Shown here in pieces: positions 27,031-35,089 of a stretch of 64,000 nucleotides of DNA (the stretch's first letter is position 1; the number at the start of each line of letters is the position of its first letter). A program made the position numbers and the translations under genes. This stretch comes from Pseudomonas sp. SJZ079. Lineage in GTDB: Bacteria; Pseudomonadota; Gammaproteobacteria; Pseudomonadales; Pseudomonadaceae. Below the pieces are notes generated by a model. It ran no database searches and was not told where the DNA came from. It worked only from the letters and a program-made list of their open reading frames with translations. The DNA is taken from contig NZ_VIUH01000014.1 in the NCBI RefSeq assembly GCF_007993865.1, positions 61,808 through 125,807 of the forward strand, given 5' to 3'.

Positions 27031-27456
27031 GTGATAGCGGCAGTTCTGGTTAACAGCTTCGTCGTGGTGCTTGCGGTAATCGTGCACTACGAATTTTTGT
27101 TTCGGCTGACGCTACTGCTGCCGAAGATGAAAGTCAGGCACCGCTTCAGAATCGTGCTGGGTGTCTGTGGCGCGCTGACGGCCCATGCGCTTGAGGTATG
27201 GATCTTTGCCTTCGCCTACTTCTTCTTGAATGGCGTCGGCGGCTGGGGAGAGTTGCAGGGCAGTTTCGATGGCAGCCTGGTCGACTGCGTCTATTTCTCC
27301 TTCACCACCTTTACCACCCTGGGCTTCGGGGACATTCAACCGGTCGGCACTCTGCGTTACTTGACCGGAATCGAAGCACTCACTGGCTTGGTGCTCATTA
27401 CCTGGACTGCGTCTTTTCTGTTCGTCGAGATGCAGCGCTACTGGAATACCAAATAG
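27031..27456 (+). CDS. Small two-transmembrane potassium channel family protein
   Basis: This 141-residue membrane protein has hydrophobic segments at about residues 4-24, 41-66 and 110-133. A pore loop contains the selectivity filter 'TTFTTLGFGD' (about residues 90-99); the filter GFGD is a known variant of K+ channel GYGD. There is no cytoplasmic RCK domain. The first codon is GTG at 27031; an ATG at 27127 would remove the first helix and is unlikely. The gene stands alone after the decayed region, and its physiological role is unknown. Confidence 0.8.
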   Translation: MIAAVLVNSFVVVLAVIVHYEFLFRLTLLLPKMKVRHRFRIVLGVCGALTAHALEVWIFAFAYFFLNGVGGWGELQGSFDGSLVDCVYFSFTTFTTLGFGDIQPVGTLRYLTGIEALTGLVLITWTASFLFVEMQRYWNTK

Positions 27457-27835
27457 CCGATCCTGCCCACGCCGCCTGCCAGGCGACTGGCACATCCGCG
27501 CGCAACTTGAGCATCGGCGTTGCGGCGCTCGGCAGGTCGATCCGCAAGTCGTTCTGCAGCACTCTGTTCCTACACAGATCCCCCCATAGACCGCTCCGAT
27601 ATTCACACGGCACGTGCTCGAAAGCGCTCGCTCCAAGTGGGGGAGCGCTGCTGGGATTCGTAGATTTTGGAATGATCCGAGTCTTTCTTTTCGTTTGAGG
27701 CAAGGCCTGTTCCTTGCTTTCATCGCTACTCGGATTCGGCTTCAGGCTTCGCTAAAGGTCTTGTTTTTGCTGGGGTTGCGCCCGTCAGGCTGACGCAATC
27801 CAGACCGCTAATGACGCATCACTGTTAGGCGCAGA
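27457..27835. other. Intergenic stretch between channel gene and amino-acid ABC operon
   Basis: No gene is supported here in either strand; the open frames are short and lack conserved features or ribosome sites. It presumably carries the promoter for the ABC operon starting at 27891. Confidence 0.4.
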
Positions 27836-27864
27836 GCGTTGCATGCAGCCAGTATTTGCAACGC
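27836..27864 (+). promoter_or_regulatory. Perfect inverted repeat before the amino-acid ABC operon
   Basis: GCGTTGCA (27836-27843) and TGCAACGC (27857-27864) form perfect 8-bp arms with a 13-nt spacer, ending 26 bases before the ATG of the ATPase gene and just before an A-rich leader and AAGAGG ribosome site. The symmetry and position suggest a repressor operator or a leader hairpin. Confidence 0.45.
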
Positions 27865-27890
27865 AAAAAAGAATAATAAGAGGTACTCGT

Positions 27891-28664
27891 ATGACAGGCT
27901 CACCGCCCACGTTGGAAATCCGCGACCTGCACAAGCGCTATGGCGAGCATGAGGTGCTCAAGGGCATTTCCCTGACTGCTCGCGACGGCGATGTGATCTC
28001 CATCCTCGGCTCCTCCGGCTCCGGCAAGTCGACCTTCCTGCGTTGCATCAACCTGCTGGAGAACCCGCACCGGGGGCAGATCATCGTCAATGGCGAAGCG
28101 CTCAAGCTGAAGCAGAGTCAGAGCGGCGAGTTGCACGCGGCCAACAACAAACAGATCAACCGCCTGCGCAGCGAGATCGGCTTCGTCTTCCAGAGTTTCA
28201 ACCTGTGGCCGCACATGAGCGTGCTCGACAACATCACCGAGGCGCCACGCCGGGTGCTCGGTCTGAGCAAGGCCGAGGCCACCGAGCGGGCCGAGGCGCT
28301 GCTGGCCAAGGTCGGCATCGCCGACAAGCGTCACGTCTACCCCAACCAACTGTCCGGCGGCCAGCAGCAGCGCGCGGCCATCGCCCGCACCCTGTGCATG
28401 GAGCCCAAGGTGATCCTGTTCGATGAGCCGACCTCGGCGCTCGACCCAGAAATGGTCCAGGAGGTGCTCAGCGTGATCCGCGCCCTGGCCGAGGAGGGCC
28501 GCACCATGCTGCTGGTCACCCACGAAATGAGTTTCGCCCGGCAGGTCTCAAGCGAGGTGGTGTTCCTCCACCAGGGCCTGGTGGAAGAACAGGGCACGCC
28601 GCAGCAGGTGTTCGATAACCCGCTGTCGGCGCGTTGCAAGCAATTCATGTCCAGTAGCCATTAA
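27891..28664 (+). CDS. Basic amino-acid ABC importer, ATP-binding protein (HisP/AotP type)
   Basis: This 257-residue cytoplasmic ATPase belongs to the polar amino-acid transporter group. Walker A is 'GSSGSGKST' (residues 40-48), signature 'LSGGQQQR', Walker B '[16 protein letters not shown]', and the switch His lies in 'LLVTHEMSF'. It resembles the AotP protein at 57526 closely, sharing 'LEIRDLHKRYGEHEVLKG'-type N-terminal sequence. It is the first gene of an ATPase-binding protein-permease-permease operon; the ATG at 27891 follows an AAGAGG element. Substrate is probably lysine, arginine or ornithine, from subunit similarity and neighbours. Confidence 0.92.
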   Translation: MTGSPPTLEIRDLHKRYGEHEVLKGISLTARDGDVISILGSSGSGKSTFLRCINLLENPHRGQIIVNGEALKLKQSQSGELHAANNKQINRLRSEIGFVFQSFNLWPHMSVLDNITEAPRRVLGLSKAEATERAEALLAKVGIADKRHVYPNQLSGGQQQRAAIARTLCMEPKVILFDEPTSALDPEMVQEVLSVIRALAEEGRTMLLVTHEMSFARQVSSEVVFLHQGLVEEQGTPQQVFDNPLSARCKQFMSSSH

Positions 28665-28678
28665 CGGAGCGTCATTGC

Positions 28679-29431
28679 ATGTACAACTACAAGAAAATCT
28701 TGCTGACCACCGCCGCCACCCTGGTCTTCGCCAGCAGCGTGGCCGCCGCCGACAAATTGAAGATCGGCACCGAAGGCGCTTACCCGCCGTTCAACCTGAT
28801 CGCCGCTGATGGTCAGGTCGGCGGTTTCGACGTGGAAATCGCCCAGGCCCTGTGTGCCAAGATGCAGGCCGAGTGCGAGGTGGTGACCTCCGACTGGGAC
28901 GGCATCATCCCGGCCCTGAATGCCAAGAAGTTCGATTTCCTGGTGGCCTCGATGTCGATCACCGAAGAGCGTCAGCAGGCGGTCGACTTCACCGCGCCGT
29001 ACTACACCAACAAATTGCAATTCATCGCGCCCAAGGGCGGCGAGTTCAAGACCGACAAGGCCAGCCTGAAAGGCAAGGTGATCGGCGCCCAGCGCGCGAC
29101 CATCGCCGGCACCTGGCTGGAAGACAACCTGGACGGCGTGGTCGATATCAAGCTCTACGACACCCAGGAAAACGCCTACCTCGACCTGACTTCGGGGCGC
29201 CTCGATGGTGTGCTGGCCGATACCTTCGTCAATTGGGAGTGGCTGAAGAGCGACGCCGGCAAACCCTTCGAGTTCAAGGGCGACCCGGTGTTCGACAACG
29301 ACAAGATCGGCATCGCCGTGCGCAAGGACGATCCGCTGCGCGACAAGCTGAATAGCGCACTCAAGGCAGTGGTTGCCGACGGCACCTACAAGCAGATCAA
29401 CGACAAGTACTTCCCCTTCAGCATCTACTGA
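28679..29431 (+). CDS. Basic amino-acid ABC importer, periplasmic substrate-binding protein
   Basis: This 250-residue member of SBP family 3 has the signal peptide 'KKILLTTAATLVFASSVAAA' (cleavage near residue 23). The mature start 'DKLKIGTEGAYPPFN' and 'GFDVEIAQALCAKM' are the first lobe, 'SMSITEERQQAVDFT' the hinge-proximal loop, and 'DDPLRDKLNSALKAVVADG' the C-terminal helix region. The acidic and aromatic pocket pattern is like LAO/histidine-binding proteins. It lies 14 bp after the ATPase gene. Its place among lysine genes suggests lysine or a related cationic amino acid. Confidence 0.9.
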   Translation: MYNYKKILLTTAATLVFASSVAAADKLKIGTEGAYPPFNLIAADGQVGGFDVEIAQALCAKMQAECEVVTSDWDGIIPALNAKKFDFLVASMSITEERQQAVDFTAPYYTNKLQFIAPKGGEFKTDKASLKGKVIGAQRATIAGTWLEDNLDGVVDIKLYDTQENAYLDLTSGRLDGVLADTFVNWEWLKSDAGKPFEFKGDPVFDNDKIGIAVRKDDPLRDKLNSALKAVVADGTYKQINDKYFPFSIY

Positions 29432-29533
29432 TCGTCCCCGCTGGCGTGGTGCTTTGGTGGCCCGTGCGGTTAGTTGATTGAACTGACCACAGCGGCCGCC
29501 GGGCTCGTGCCAGCCCTTGCGGTGGTTCGAACT

Positions 29534-30229
29534 ATGACTCTCGATCTCTACGGATTCGGCCCGGCGTTGGCCGCCGGCGCCCTGATGACCATCAAGCTGG
29601 CGCTGTCGGCCCTGTCCCTGGGCCTGATCCTCGGGCTGCTCGGCGCCCTGGCTAAAACCTCGCCCTACAAGCCGCTGCAATGGCTGGGTGGCGGCTATTC
29701 CACGCTGGTGCGCGGCGTGCCCGAGTTGCTCTGGGTGCTGTTGATCTACTTCGGCACGGTCAGCCTGCTGCGCAGCCTGGGCGAATGGATTGGCTATCCG
29801 GAACTGGAGCTCAGCGCTTTCGCCGCCGGCACCATCGCCCTCGGCCTGTGTTTCGGTGCCTACGCCACCGAGGTGTTCCGTGGCGCCATCCTGGCTATTC
29901 CCAAGGGCCACCGCGAAGCCGGTCAGGCGCTGGGGATGTCCAGGCCGAGAATCCTCTGGCGCTTGATCCTGCCGCAGATGTGGCGCATCGCCCTGCCGGG
30001 GCTGGGCAATCTGTTCATGATCCTGATGAAGGACACCGCGCTGATCTCGGTGATCGGCCTGGAGGAAATCATGCGCCGTTCGCAGATCGCGGTGACCTCG
30101 AGCAAGGAGCCGTTCACCTTCTATCTGGTGGCCGCGTTCATCTATCTGAGCCTGACCATCGTCGCCATGTGTGGCCTGTACGTCCTCGAGAAGCGCGCCG
30201 GCCGTGGTTTCGTGAGGGCCGTCGCATGA
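29534..30229 (+). CDS. Basic amino-acid ABC importer, permease 1 (HisQ/AotQ type)
   Basis: This 231-residue inner-membrane permease has five hydrophobic helices. The family motif following the fourth helix, 'GHREAGQALGMSRPRILWR', contacts the ATPase. The start at 29534 (MTLDLYGFGPALAAG) is the family start; an upstream TTG extension is unconserved. It overlaps the next permease by 4 bp (ATGA), showing coupled translation. Confidence 0.92.
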   Translation: MTLDLYGFGPALAAGALMTIKLALSALSLGLILGLLGALAKTSPYKPLQWLGGGYSTLVRGVPELLWVLLIYFGTVSLLRSLGEWIGYPELELSAFAAGTIALGLCFGAYATEVFRGAILAIPKGHREAGQALGMSRPRILWRLILPQMWRIALPGLGNLFMILMKDTALISVIGLEEIMRRSQIAVTSSKEPFTFYLVAAFIYLSLTIVAMCGLYVLEKRAGRGFVRAVA

Positions 30230-30915
30230 ACTGGGAGTTGATTATCAAATGGCTGCCGCGCATCGCCGAAGGCGCCTGGCTGACCCTGGAGCTGGTCGGC
30301 ATCGCGGTGATCGCCGGGCTGATCCTGGCCATTCCCCTGGGCATTGCCCGCTCATCCAGGCACTGGTACGTGCGCGCGCTGCCCTACGGCTACATATTCT
30401 TCTTTCGCGGCACGCCGCTGCTGGTGCAGCTGTTTCTGGTCTACTACGGTCTGGCGCAGTTCGAGGCGGTACGCGAGGGCCCGCTGTGGCCGTTCCTGCG
30501 CGATGCCTACTGGTGCGCCATCGTCACTCTGACCCTGCACACCGCCGCCTATATCGCCGAGATCCTGCGCGGCGCGATTCAGGCCATTCCACCGGGCGAG
30601 ATCGAAGCGGCGCGTGCCCTGGGCATGTCCCGCCGGCAGGCACTGGTTTACATCATCCTGCCGCGGGCGGCGCGCATCGGCCTGCCGGCTTACAGCAACG
30701 AAGTGATCCTGATGCTCAAGGCCAGCGCCCTGGCCAGTACCATCACCCTGCTGGAACTGACCGGCATGTCACGCACCATCATCGCCCGCACCTATCAGCC
30801 GGTGGAGATCTTCTTCGCCGCCGGGGTGTTCTACCTGGTGGCCGCCTATGTCCTGGTGCAAGGCTTCAGGCTGCTGGAGCGGCGCCTGCGGGTGGATGCC
30901 TGCCAGGGTCGCTGA
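30226..30915 (+). CDS. Basic amino-acid ABC importer, permease 2 (HisM/AotM type)
   Basis: This is the partner permease of 229 residues. It begins 'MNWELIIKWLPRIAEGAWLT' and includes 'FFFRGTPLLVQLFLVYYGLA', a signature of the HisM/AotM branch, and the ATPase-docking loop 'GEIEAARALGMSRRQALVY'. The closing block 'TYQPVEIFFAAGVFYLVAAY' matches AotM at 55686 closely. It is the last gene of the four-gene operon. Confidence 0.92.
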   Translation: MNWELIIKWLPRIAEGAWLTLELVGIAVIAGLILAIPLGIARSSRHWYVRALPYGYIFFFRGTPLLVQLFLVYYGLAQFEAVREGPLWPFLRDAYWCAIVTLTLHTAAYIAEILRGAIQAIPPGEIEAARALGMSRRQALVYIILPRAARIGLPAYSNEVILMLKASALASTITLLELTGMSRTIIARTYQPVEIFFAAGVFYLVAAYVLVQGFRLLERRLRVDACQGR

Positions 30916-31151
30916 AGCGGCTTGCCCTCGGCCTGCACGAGGGCCAGCGCTTGGCGCAGGGAATGCGCCTATGCCTTTACCAATCCCACTGACTTGCGCA
31001 GACTCCTGCGCCTAGCTGGGTGAGCGGCGGCAGGGTGCTCTCGCCCGGCTGCGTCTTGTTTGAGTAGCGATTCGCTGCGCCAGAGCGGCTGAACTGGCGC
31101 GTTGGCAGCGCCGCTCGATGAACTTTATCCCGATCTTGTAGGTAGGCCCGA

Positions 31152-31613
31152 ATGGCAGATTTGAACGCCCCACGCCTGGACGATATCGACCGGCAGTTGA
31201 TTGCCGCGCTGCAGCTCAATGCCCGTGAGAGCGTGGCCATGTTGGCGCGCAAACTCGGCATCGCACGCACCACGGTGATCTCGCGGATCGCCCGGCTGGA
31301 GAAGAACAAAATCATCAATGGCTATGGCCTGCGCCTGGGGCAGCGCGTGCTGGATGGTGGTCTTCAAGCTTACGTCGGCATCACCCTGCAGCCGCGCTCC
31401 GGCAAGGAGGTGCTGCGGCGCCTGACCAGCATGGCCGAGGTGCAGCAGCTGTGTACCGTGAGCGGTGAGTTCGATTTCGTCGCCTGGTTGCGCGCGGACT
31501 CGCCGGAGCGCCTCGATCAATTGCTCGACGAGATCGGTGAAGTCGACGGGGTGGAGAAGACCACCACCTCGATCATCCTGTCGTGCAAGCTGGACCGTGG
31601 GCAGAAGCTCTAA
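31152..31613 (+). CDS. Lrp/AsnC-family transcriptional regulator
   Basis: This 153-residue protein has an N-terminal HTH ('ESVAMLARKLGIARTTVISR', about residues 26-45) followed by the RAM/AsnC ligand domain ('LRRLTSMAEVQQLCTVSGEF'). Such regulators respond to amino acids and often control an adjacent catabolic or transport gene. Here it lies downstream of a basic amino-acid importer and convergent to the AruI-like decarboxylase, so either is a likely target. The specific ligand cannot be read from the sequence. Confidence 0.9.
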   Translation: MADLNAPRLDDIDRQLIAALQLNARESVAMLARKLGIARTTVISRIARLEKNKIINGYGLRLGQRVLDGGLQAYVGITLQPRSGKEVLRRLTSMAEVQQLCTVSGEFDFVAWLRADSPERLDQLLDEIGEVDGVEKTTTSIILSCKLDRGQKL

Positions 31614-31712
31614 GTTTTATTGCATTCTTCCAGACCAACGTCGACCTCAGTCGCGCAAAACGCTAAGCGCCGACACCCGCTGGCGGCGAGGCGGCGCCGT
31701 GGTTAGCCAGTC

Positions 31713-33395
31713 TCAGCGTTGCGCCAAGGCCTGCTCGCGGATCTGACTCAGGCTCTGCCGTGGGGTCAGGGCCTCCGGGTCGATTCGCACTTCGATCAAC
31801 GCCGCTTTACCGCACTGCGCGGCGCGCTCGAAGGCCGGGGCGAATTCGCCGGTACTGTTTACCACCTCGCCGTGCAGCCCATAAGCGCGGGCCAGGGCGG
31901 CGAAGTCCGGGTTGTGCAGCGTGGTGCCAGAGACCCGGCCCGGGTAGTGGCGCTCCTGATGCATGCGGATGGTGCCGAACATGCCGTTGTTGACCACGAT
32001 GAAAATCACCCGGGCGTCATACTGCATGGCGGTCGCCAGTTCCTGGCCATTCATCAGGAAGCAACCATCGCCGGCGAAGGCCACCACCATGCGCTGCGGG
32101 GCGGTCAGCTTGGCGGCGATCCCGGCCGGCACACCATAGCCCATGGAGCCATTGGTCGGGCCCAACTGCGTACGGAAGCTGCGGTATTGGTAGAAGCGCT
32201 GCACCCAGACCGCATAGTTGCCGGCGCCGTTGCTGAGAATGGCGTCGGCCGGCAGACGCTGGCGCAGCCAGGCCATGATCTCGGCCAATTGCACCGGGCC
32301 GGGGCAGGGCGGGCAGTCCAGGTTGCTCAGGTAATGCGCGTGCAGGGTCTGCGTCCATTCGGCATACGGCGGCTTGTCGGTTGCCTCTAAGGCGGCGGCC
32401 TGAGCGGCGAAGGCGGCCATGCCGCTGTTGATCGCCAGTGTCGCCTGGTAGACCCGGCCGAGTTCCTCGATACCGGTATGCACGTGCAGCAGCTTTTGCT
32501 TGGGCACCGGGATATCCAGCAGGCTGTAACCGCCGCTGGTGATCTCGCCCAGGCGGGCGCCGACCACCAGCAACAGATCGGCATCGCGCATCGCCTGCGC
32601 CAGTTTGGCGCCTGCCGCCAGACCCAGGTCGCCGGCGTAATTCGGGTGCTGGTTGTCGAACAGGTCCTGGCAGCGGAAAGACGCCGCCACGGGCAGTTGT
32701 TGTTGCTCGGCGAAACGCTGGATATTCGCCACCGCCTCGGCGTTCCAGCCACCGCCACCGAGGATCATCAAGGGCCGCTGGGCCTGTGCCAGCAAGTCGT
32801 GCATGGCCTGCAGATCGCTGGTCGCTGGGCTCGGTTCGATACGGCGGCTGGGGCCGGCGTCGGCCACCTCGATGCAATCGGTCAGCATGTCTTCGGGCAA
32901 GGCCACCACCACGGGACCCGGGCGGCCATTCATGGCGCGGTGGAAGGCCTGGCTGAGCAGTTCGGGCAGGCGCCGGGCGTCGTCCACCTGCACCACCCAC
33001 TTGGCCAGCGCGCCGAACATCTGCCGGTAGTCGACTTCCTGAAAGGCTTCGCGCTCCATCTGGTCGCGGGCGACCTGGCCGATGAACAGGATCATCGGCG
33101 TGGAGTCCTGGTAGGCGGTATGCACGCCGACCGAGGCGTTGGTCGCGCCGGGGCCGCGGGTGACGAAGCAGATGCCCGGCTTGCCGGTCAGCTTGCCGTA
33201 GGCTTCGGCCATATAGGCGGCGCCGCCTTCCTGACGGCAGACCACCAGTTCGATCTCCTCGCGGCTGTCGTGCAGCGCGTCGAGTACCGCCAGGTAACTT
33301 TCACCCGGCACACAGAAGGCGCGTTCGACGCCATTGATGCGCAGGGCATCGACCAGAATCTGCCCGCCGCTGCGGGTACGTTTGGGGTTATCCAC
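31713..33395 (-). CDS. ThDP-dependent 2-oxoacid decarboxylase, AruI-like (acetolactate synthase family)
   Basis: This 560-residue thiamine-diphosphate enzyme has an N-terminal PYR domain with catalytic Glu in 'CRQEGGAAYMAEAYGKLTG', a central domain with 'LMILGGGGWNAEAVANIQRF', and a C-terminal PP domain with the GDG-(~24)-NN motif ('GDGCFLMNGQELATAMQ', ending 'FIVVNNG'). Length and overall pattern resemble P. aeruginosa AruI, the 2-ketoarginine decarboxylase (559 residues), but AruH, its transaminase partner, is not adjacent. In this setting a 2-oxo acid from arginine or lysine (2-oxo-6-aminohexanoate) is plausible. Acetolactate synthase itself is unlikely because no small subunit or valine-synthesis gene is near. 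Confidence 0.75.
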   Translation of the reverse strand: MDNPKRTRSGGQILVDALRINGVERAFCVPGESYLAVLDALHDSREEIELVVCRQEGGAAYMAEAYGKLTGKPGICFVTRGPGATNASVGVHTAYQDSTPMILFIGQVARDQMEREAFQEVDYRQMFGALAKWVVQVDDARRLPELLSQAFHRAMNGRPGPVVVALPEDMLTDCIEVADAGPSRRIEPSPATSDLQAMHDLLAQAQRPLMILGGGGWNAEAVANIQRFAEQQQLPVAASFRCQDLFDNQHPNYAGDLGLAAGAKLAQAMRDADLLLVVGARLGEITSGGYSLLDIPVPKQKLLHVHTGIEELGRVYQATLAINSGMAAFAAQAAALEATDKPPYAEWTQTLHAHYLSNLDCPPCPGPVQLAEIMAWLRQRLPADAILSNGAGNYAVWVQRFYQYRSFRTQLGPTNGSMGYGVPAGIAAKLTAPQRMVVAFAGDGCFLMNGQELATAMQYDARVIFIVVNNGMFGTIRMHQERHYPGRVSGTTLHNPDFAALARAYGLHGEVVNSTGEFAPAFERAAQCGKAALIEVRIDPEALTPRQSLSQIREQALAQR

Positions 33396-33430
33396 GGTTA
33401 ACTCCTAGAGCGAGGCAAGGCATGGCGCTT

Positions 33431-33631
33431 AACAGGTCGTTGAAAAACTACTGCGCTCGGCTATGCGGCGTTGAAATCGGCCTCAAAATGCTCATTTACA
33501 CCAGTAAACTGCGCTTTTGACTCGCTACGCTCACCCTGCGGGCCAGCCTTTGGCTGTTACTCCGCTTCGCTGCGTTGCGGCCGATTTCGCCTTGCCTAGC
33601 CTTCGCTCGCTACATTTTTCAACAGCCTGTT
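33431..33631. repeat. MITE-like repeat with imperfect terminal inverted repeats
   Basis: The segment starts 'AACAGGTCGTTGAAAA' (33431-33446) and ends 'TTTTCAACAGCCTGTT' (33616-33631). The ends are inverted repeats apart from a two-base difference (GTCG versus GCTG). The interior has internal GCG/CGC hairpin potential and no gene. Sequences with these 'GTTGAAAAAC...TTTTTCAAC' ends are widespread in Pseudomonas intergenic DNA. It lies between the ThDP enzyme and LysDH genes; no second copy is present in this window. The remainder of the 33396-33739 gap shows nothing else of note. Confidence 0.7.
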
Positions 33632-33739
33632 GAGTGTAGGAGGAGGCGCTACAGTCGGCGACAGCCGGAATTCGGGAAGGTGTCGGCCCCCGACCAGCAG
33701 CGGGCGAGCCGCTGATAGCCGGGAGCGACGAAGGAGGGC

Positions 33740-34837
33740 TTAGGCCGCTTCCTGGGTCAGTGCTTGGTGTTCTTCGTAGGCCCGGCCGAAGCGGTTCGCG
33801 AGGAAGTCTTCAAGGGAAACCTGCTCCTGGCTGATGAAGCCGGACTGCGGCAGACGTTGGGCGCGGAACAGATCCAGTGCGGCGCAGATGCCGGCAGCGG
33901 TGGTGATCTGGATTGCACTGGTCAGGCGGCCGTTCTGCTCGGCGGCAAAGATCTTGCGGCTGAACACCTGCTGTACCAGCTTGCCGTCCTTTATGCCGTT
34001 GACGGTGACGAACACCAGCACCACGTCCTGCATGGTGCTTGGCACGGCGCCGCGCAGGATGTCCTTGAGCTTTTCCTGGTGGCCGGCCAGGCGCAGGTCT
34101 TCCAGGAGGAACTTCATCAGGTCGCGGTGGCCCGGGTAGCGCACGGTCTTGTAGTCGAGCACTTCGACCTTGCCTTCCAGGGTTTCGCACAGGGTGCCCA
34201 GGCCGCCTGAGGTGTTGAACGCCTCGTACTCGACGCCGTCCAGGGAGAAGTGCTCCAGACCTTCGAGCGGCTGGACCATCTGTAGCTTGCCGTTGCGGAT
34301 GGCTTCGCAGGGGTGGCAGTACTCGTTGACCAGGCCGTCGACGCTCCAGGTCAGGTTGTACTTCAGCGCGTTGGTGGGGAACTCGGGCAGGGCGCCGACG
34401 CGCATCTTCACCTCGCGCACGCTGTCGAAATGGCGCGCCAGGGAATGCGCGGCGATGCCGATAAAGCCCGGAGCCAGGCCACACTGCGGCATAAAGGCGG
34501 TGGCCGAGCCTTCAGCCAGCTCGCGGATGGTCTTGGTCGCGTGCACGTCTTCGGTCAGGTCGAAGTAGTGGGTGGCGGTAGCCTTGGCGGCCTTGGCCAC
34601 GCCGATGGCCATGTGGTACGGCAGGGCGTTGAGCACCGCATCCTGGCCGTGCATGGCCGCTTCCAGAGCAGCGCCGTCGGCCGAGTCGACCTCGCGGATG
34701 GCGATGCCCAGGTCGGCAATCGCCTTCAGGGAATTCAGGTCACGATCCGCCACCAGTACCTGGTAGTCACCGGTGTTGTGCAGCAGTTGAGCGATGGTGT
34801 AGCCGATATGGCCCGCGCCGAGCAGGAGGACGTTCAT
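33740..34837 (-). CDS. Saccharopine dehydrogenase-family protein, probable L-lysine 6-dehydrogenase
   Basis: This 365-residue protein starts with an NAD(P)-binding 'NVLLLGAGHIGYT' Rossmann motif. It keeps the pattern of lysine 6-dehydrogenases: 'GLAPGFIGIAAH' after the cofactor domain, 'FNTSGGLGTLCETLEGKVEV', 'LDYKTVRYPGHRDLMKFLL' and 'DVVLVFVTVNGIKDGK'. That enzyme oxidatively deaminates the epsilon-amino group of lysine, giving aminoadipate semialdehyde/piperideine-6-carboxylate, the substrate of AmaB encoded at 15286. I start at 34837 (MNVLLLGAG). It is divergent from ldcA. Other members of this family act on saccharopine or carboxynorspermidine, so activity is inferred. Confidence 0.72.
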   Translation of the reverse strand: MNVLLLGAGHIGYTIAQLLHNTGDYQVLVADRDLNSLKAIADLGIAIREVDSADGAALEAAMHGQDAVLNALPYHMAIGVAKAAKATATHYFDLTEDVHATKTIRELAEGSATAFMPQCGLAPGFIGIAAHSLARHFDSVREVKMRVGALPEFPTNALKYNLTWSVDGLVNEYCHPCEAIRNGKLQMVQPLEGLEHFSLDGVEYEAFNTSGGLGTLCETLEGKVEVLDYKTVRYPGHRDLMKFLLEDLRLAGHQEKLKDILRGAVPSTMQDVVLVFVTVNGIKDGKLVQQVFSRKIFAAEQNGRLTSAIQITTAAGICAALDLFRAQRLPQSGFISQEQVSLEDFLANRFGRAYEEHQALTQEAA

Positions 34838-34933
34838 TGTTGTTATCTCCGGGTTGCGTTTCAGTTGGGGCCAGTCTAAAGAGCAGTTGGTTTGACAATA
34901 AGGCTCATAAACCATCAATAAGATGAAAAAATA

Positions 34934-34968
34934 AGTCGTTATGACGATCTGACGAGTCGTTTAGTCGA
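34934..34968 (+). promoter_or_regulatory. Tandem ArgR-like elements between the LysDH and ldcA genes
   Basis: AGTCGTT occurs at 34934 and again at 34955, exactly 21 bp apart, with another AGTCGA at 34963. Pseudomonas ArgR binds tandem half-sites of form TGTCGC-N8-AA with about two helical turns between them, and ArgR control of the ldcA operon is established in P. aeruginosa. These elements match the GTCG core but not the full consensus. Confidence 0.4.
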
Positions 34969-35089
34969 TATCTTGCCCGCGGTGTTGAGTGCGTCAGGGT
35001 GCGTTTGACTCTTTTCCTGTAACGGCCTGCTGGGGAGCTTCTAACCTGAGGGGTAAGCGCAGCAGACTCCGTAGCTTCAGGACGCCACA

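Noticed and set aside
28661..29911. 416-codon open frame opposite the amino-acid binding protein
   Set aside because: The plus strand encodes a clear signal peptide and binding-protein motifs; the minus frame has none.
30925..30950. Terminator after the amino-acid ABC operon
   Set aside because: GCCCTCG/CGAGGGC can pair, but no T-run follows, so it was not listed as a terminator.
34838..35089. Lysine riboswitch upstream of LysDH or ldcA
   Set aside because: The divergent 252-bp region shows no multi-helix leader resembling the lysine aptamer, and this class is uncommon in Pseudomonas.
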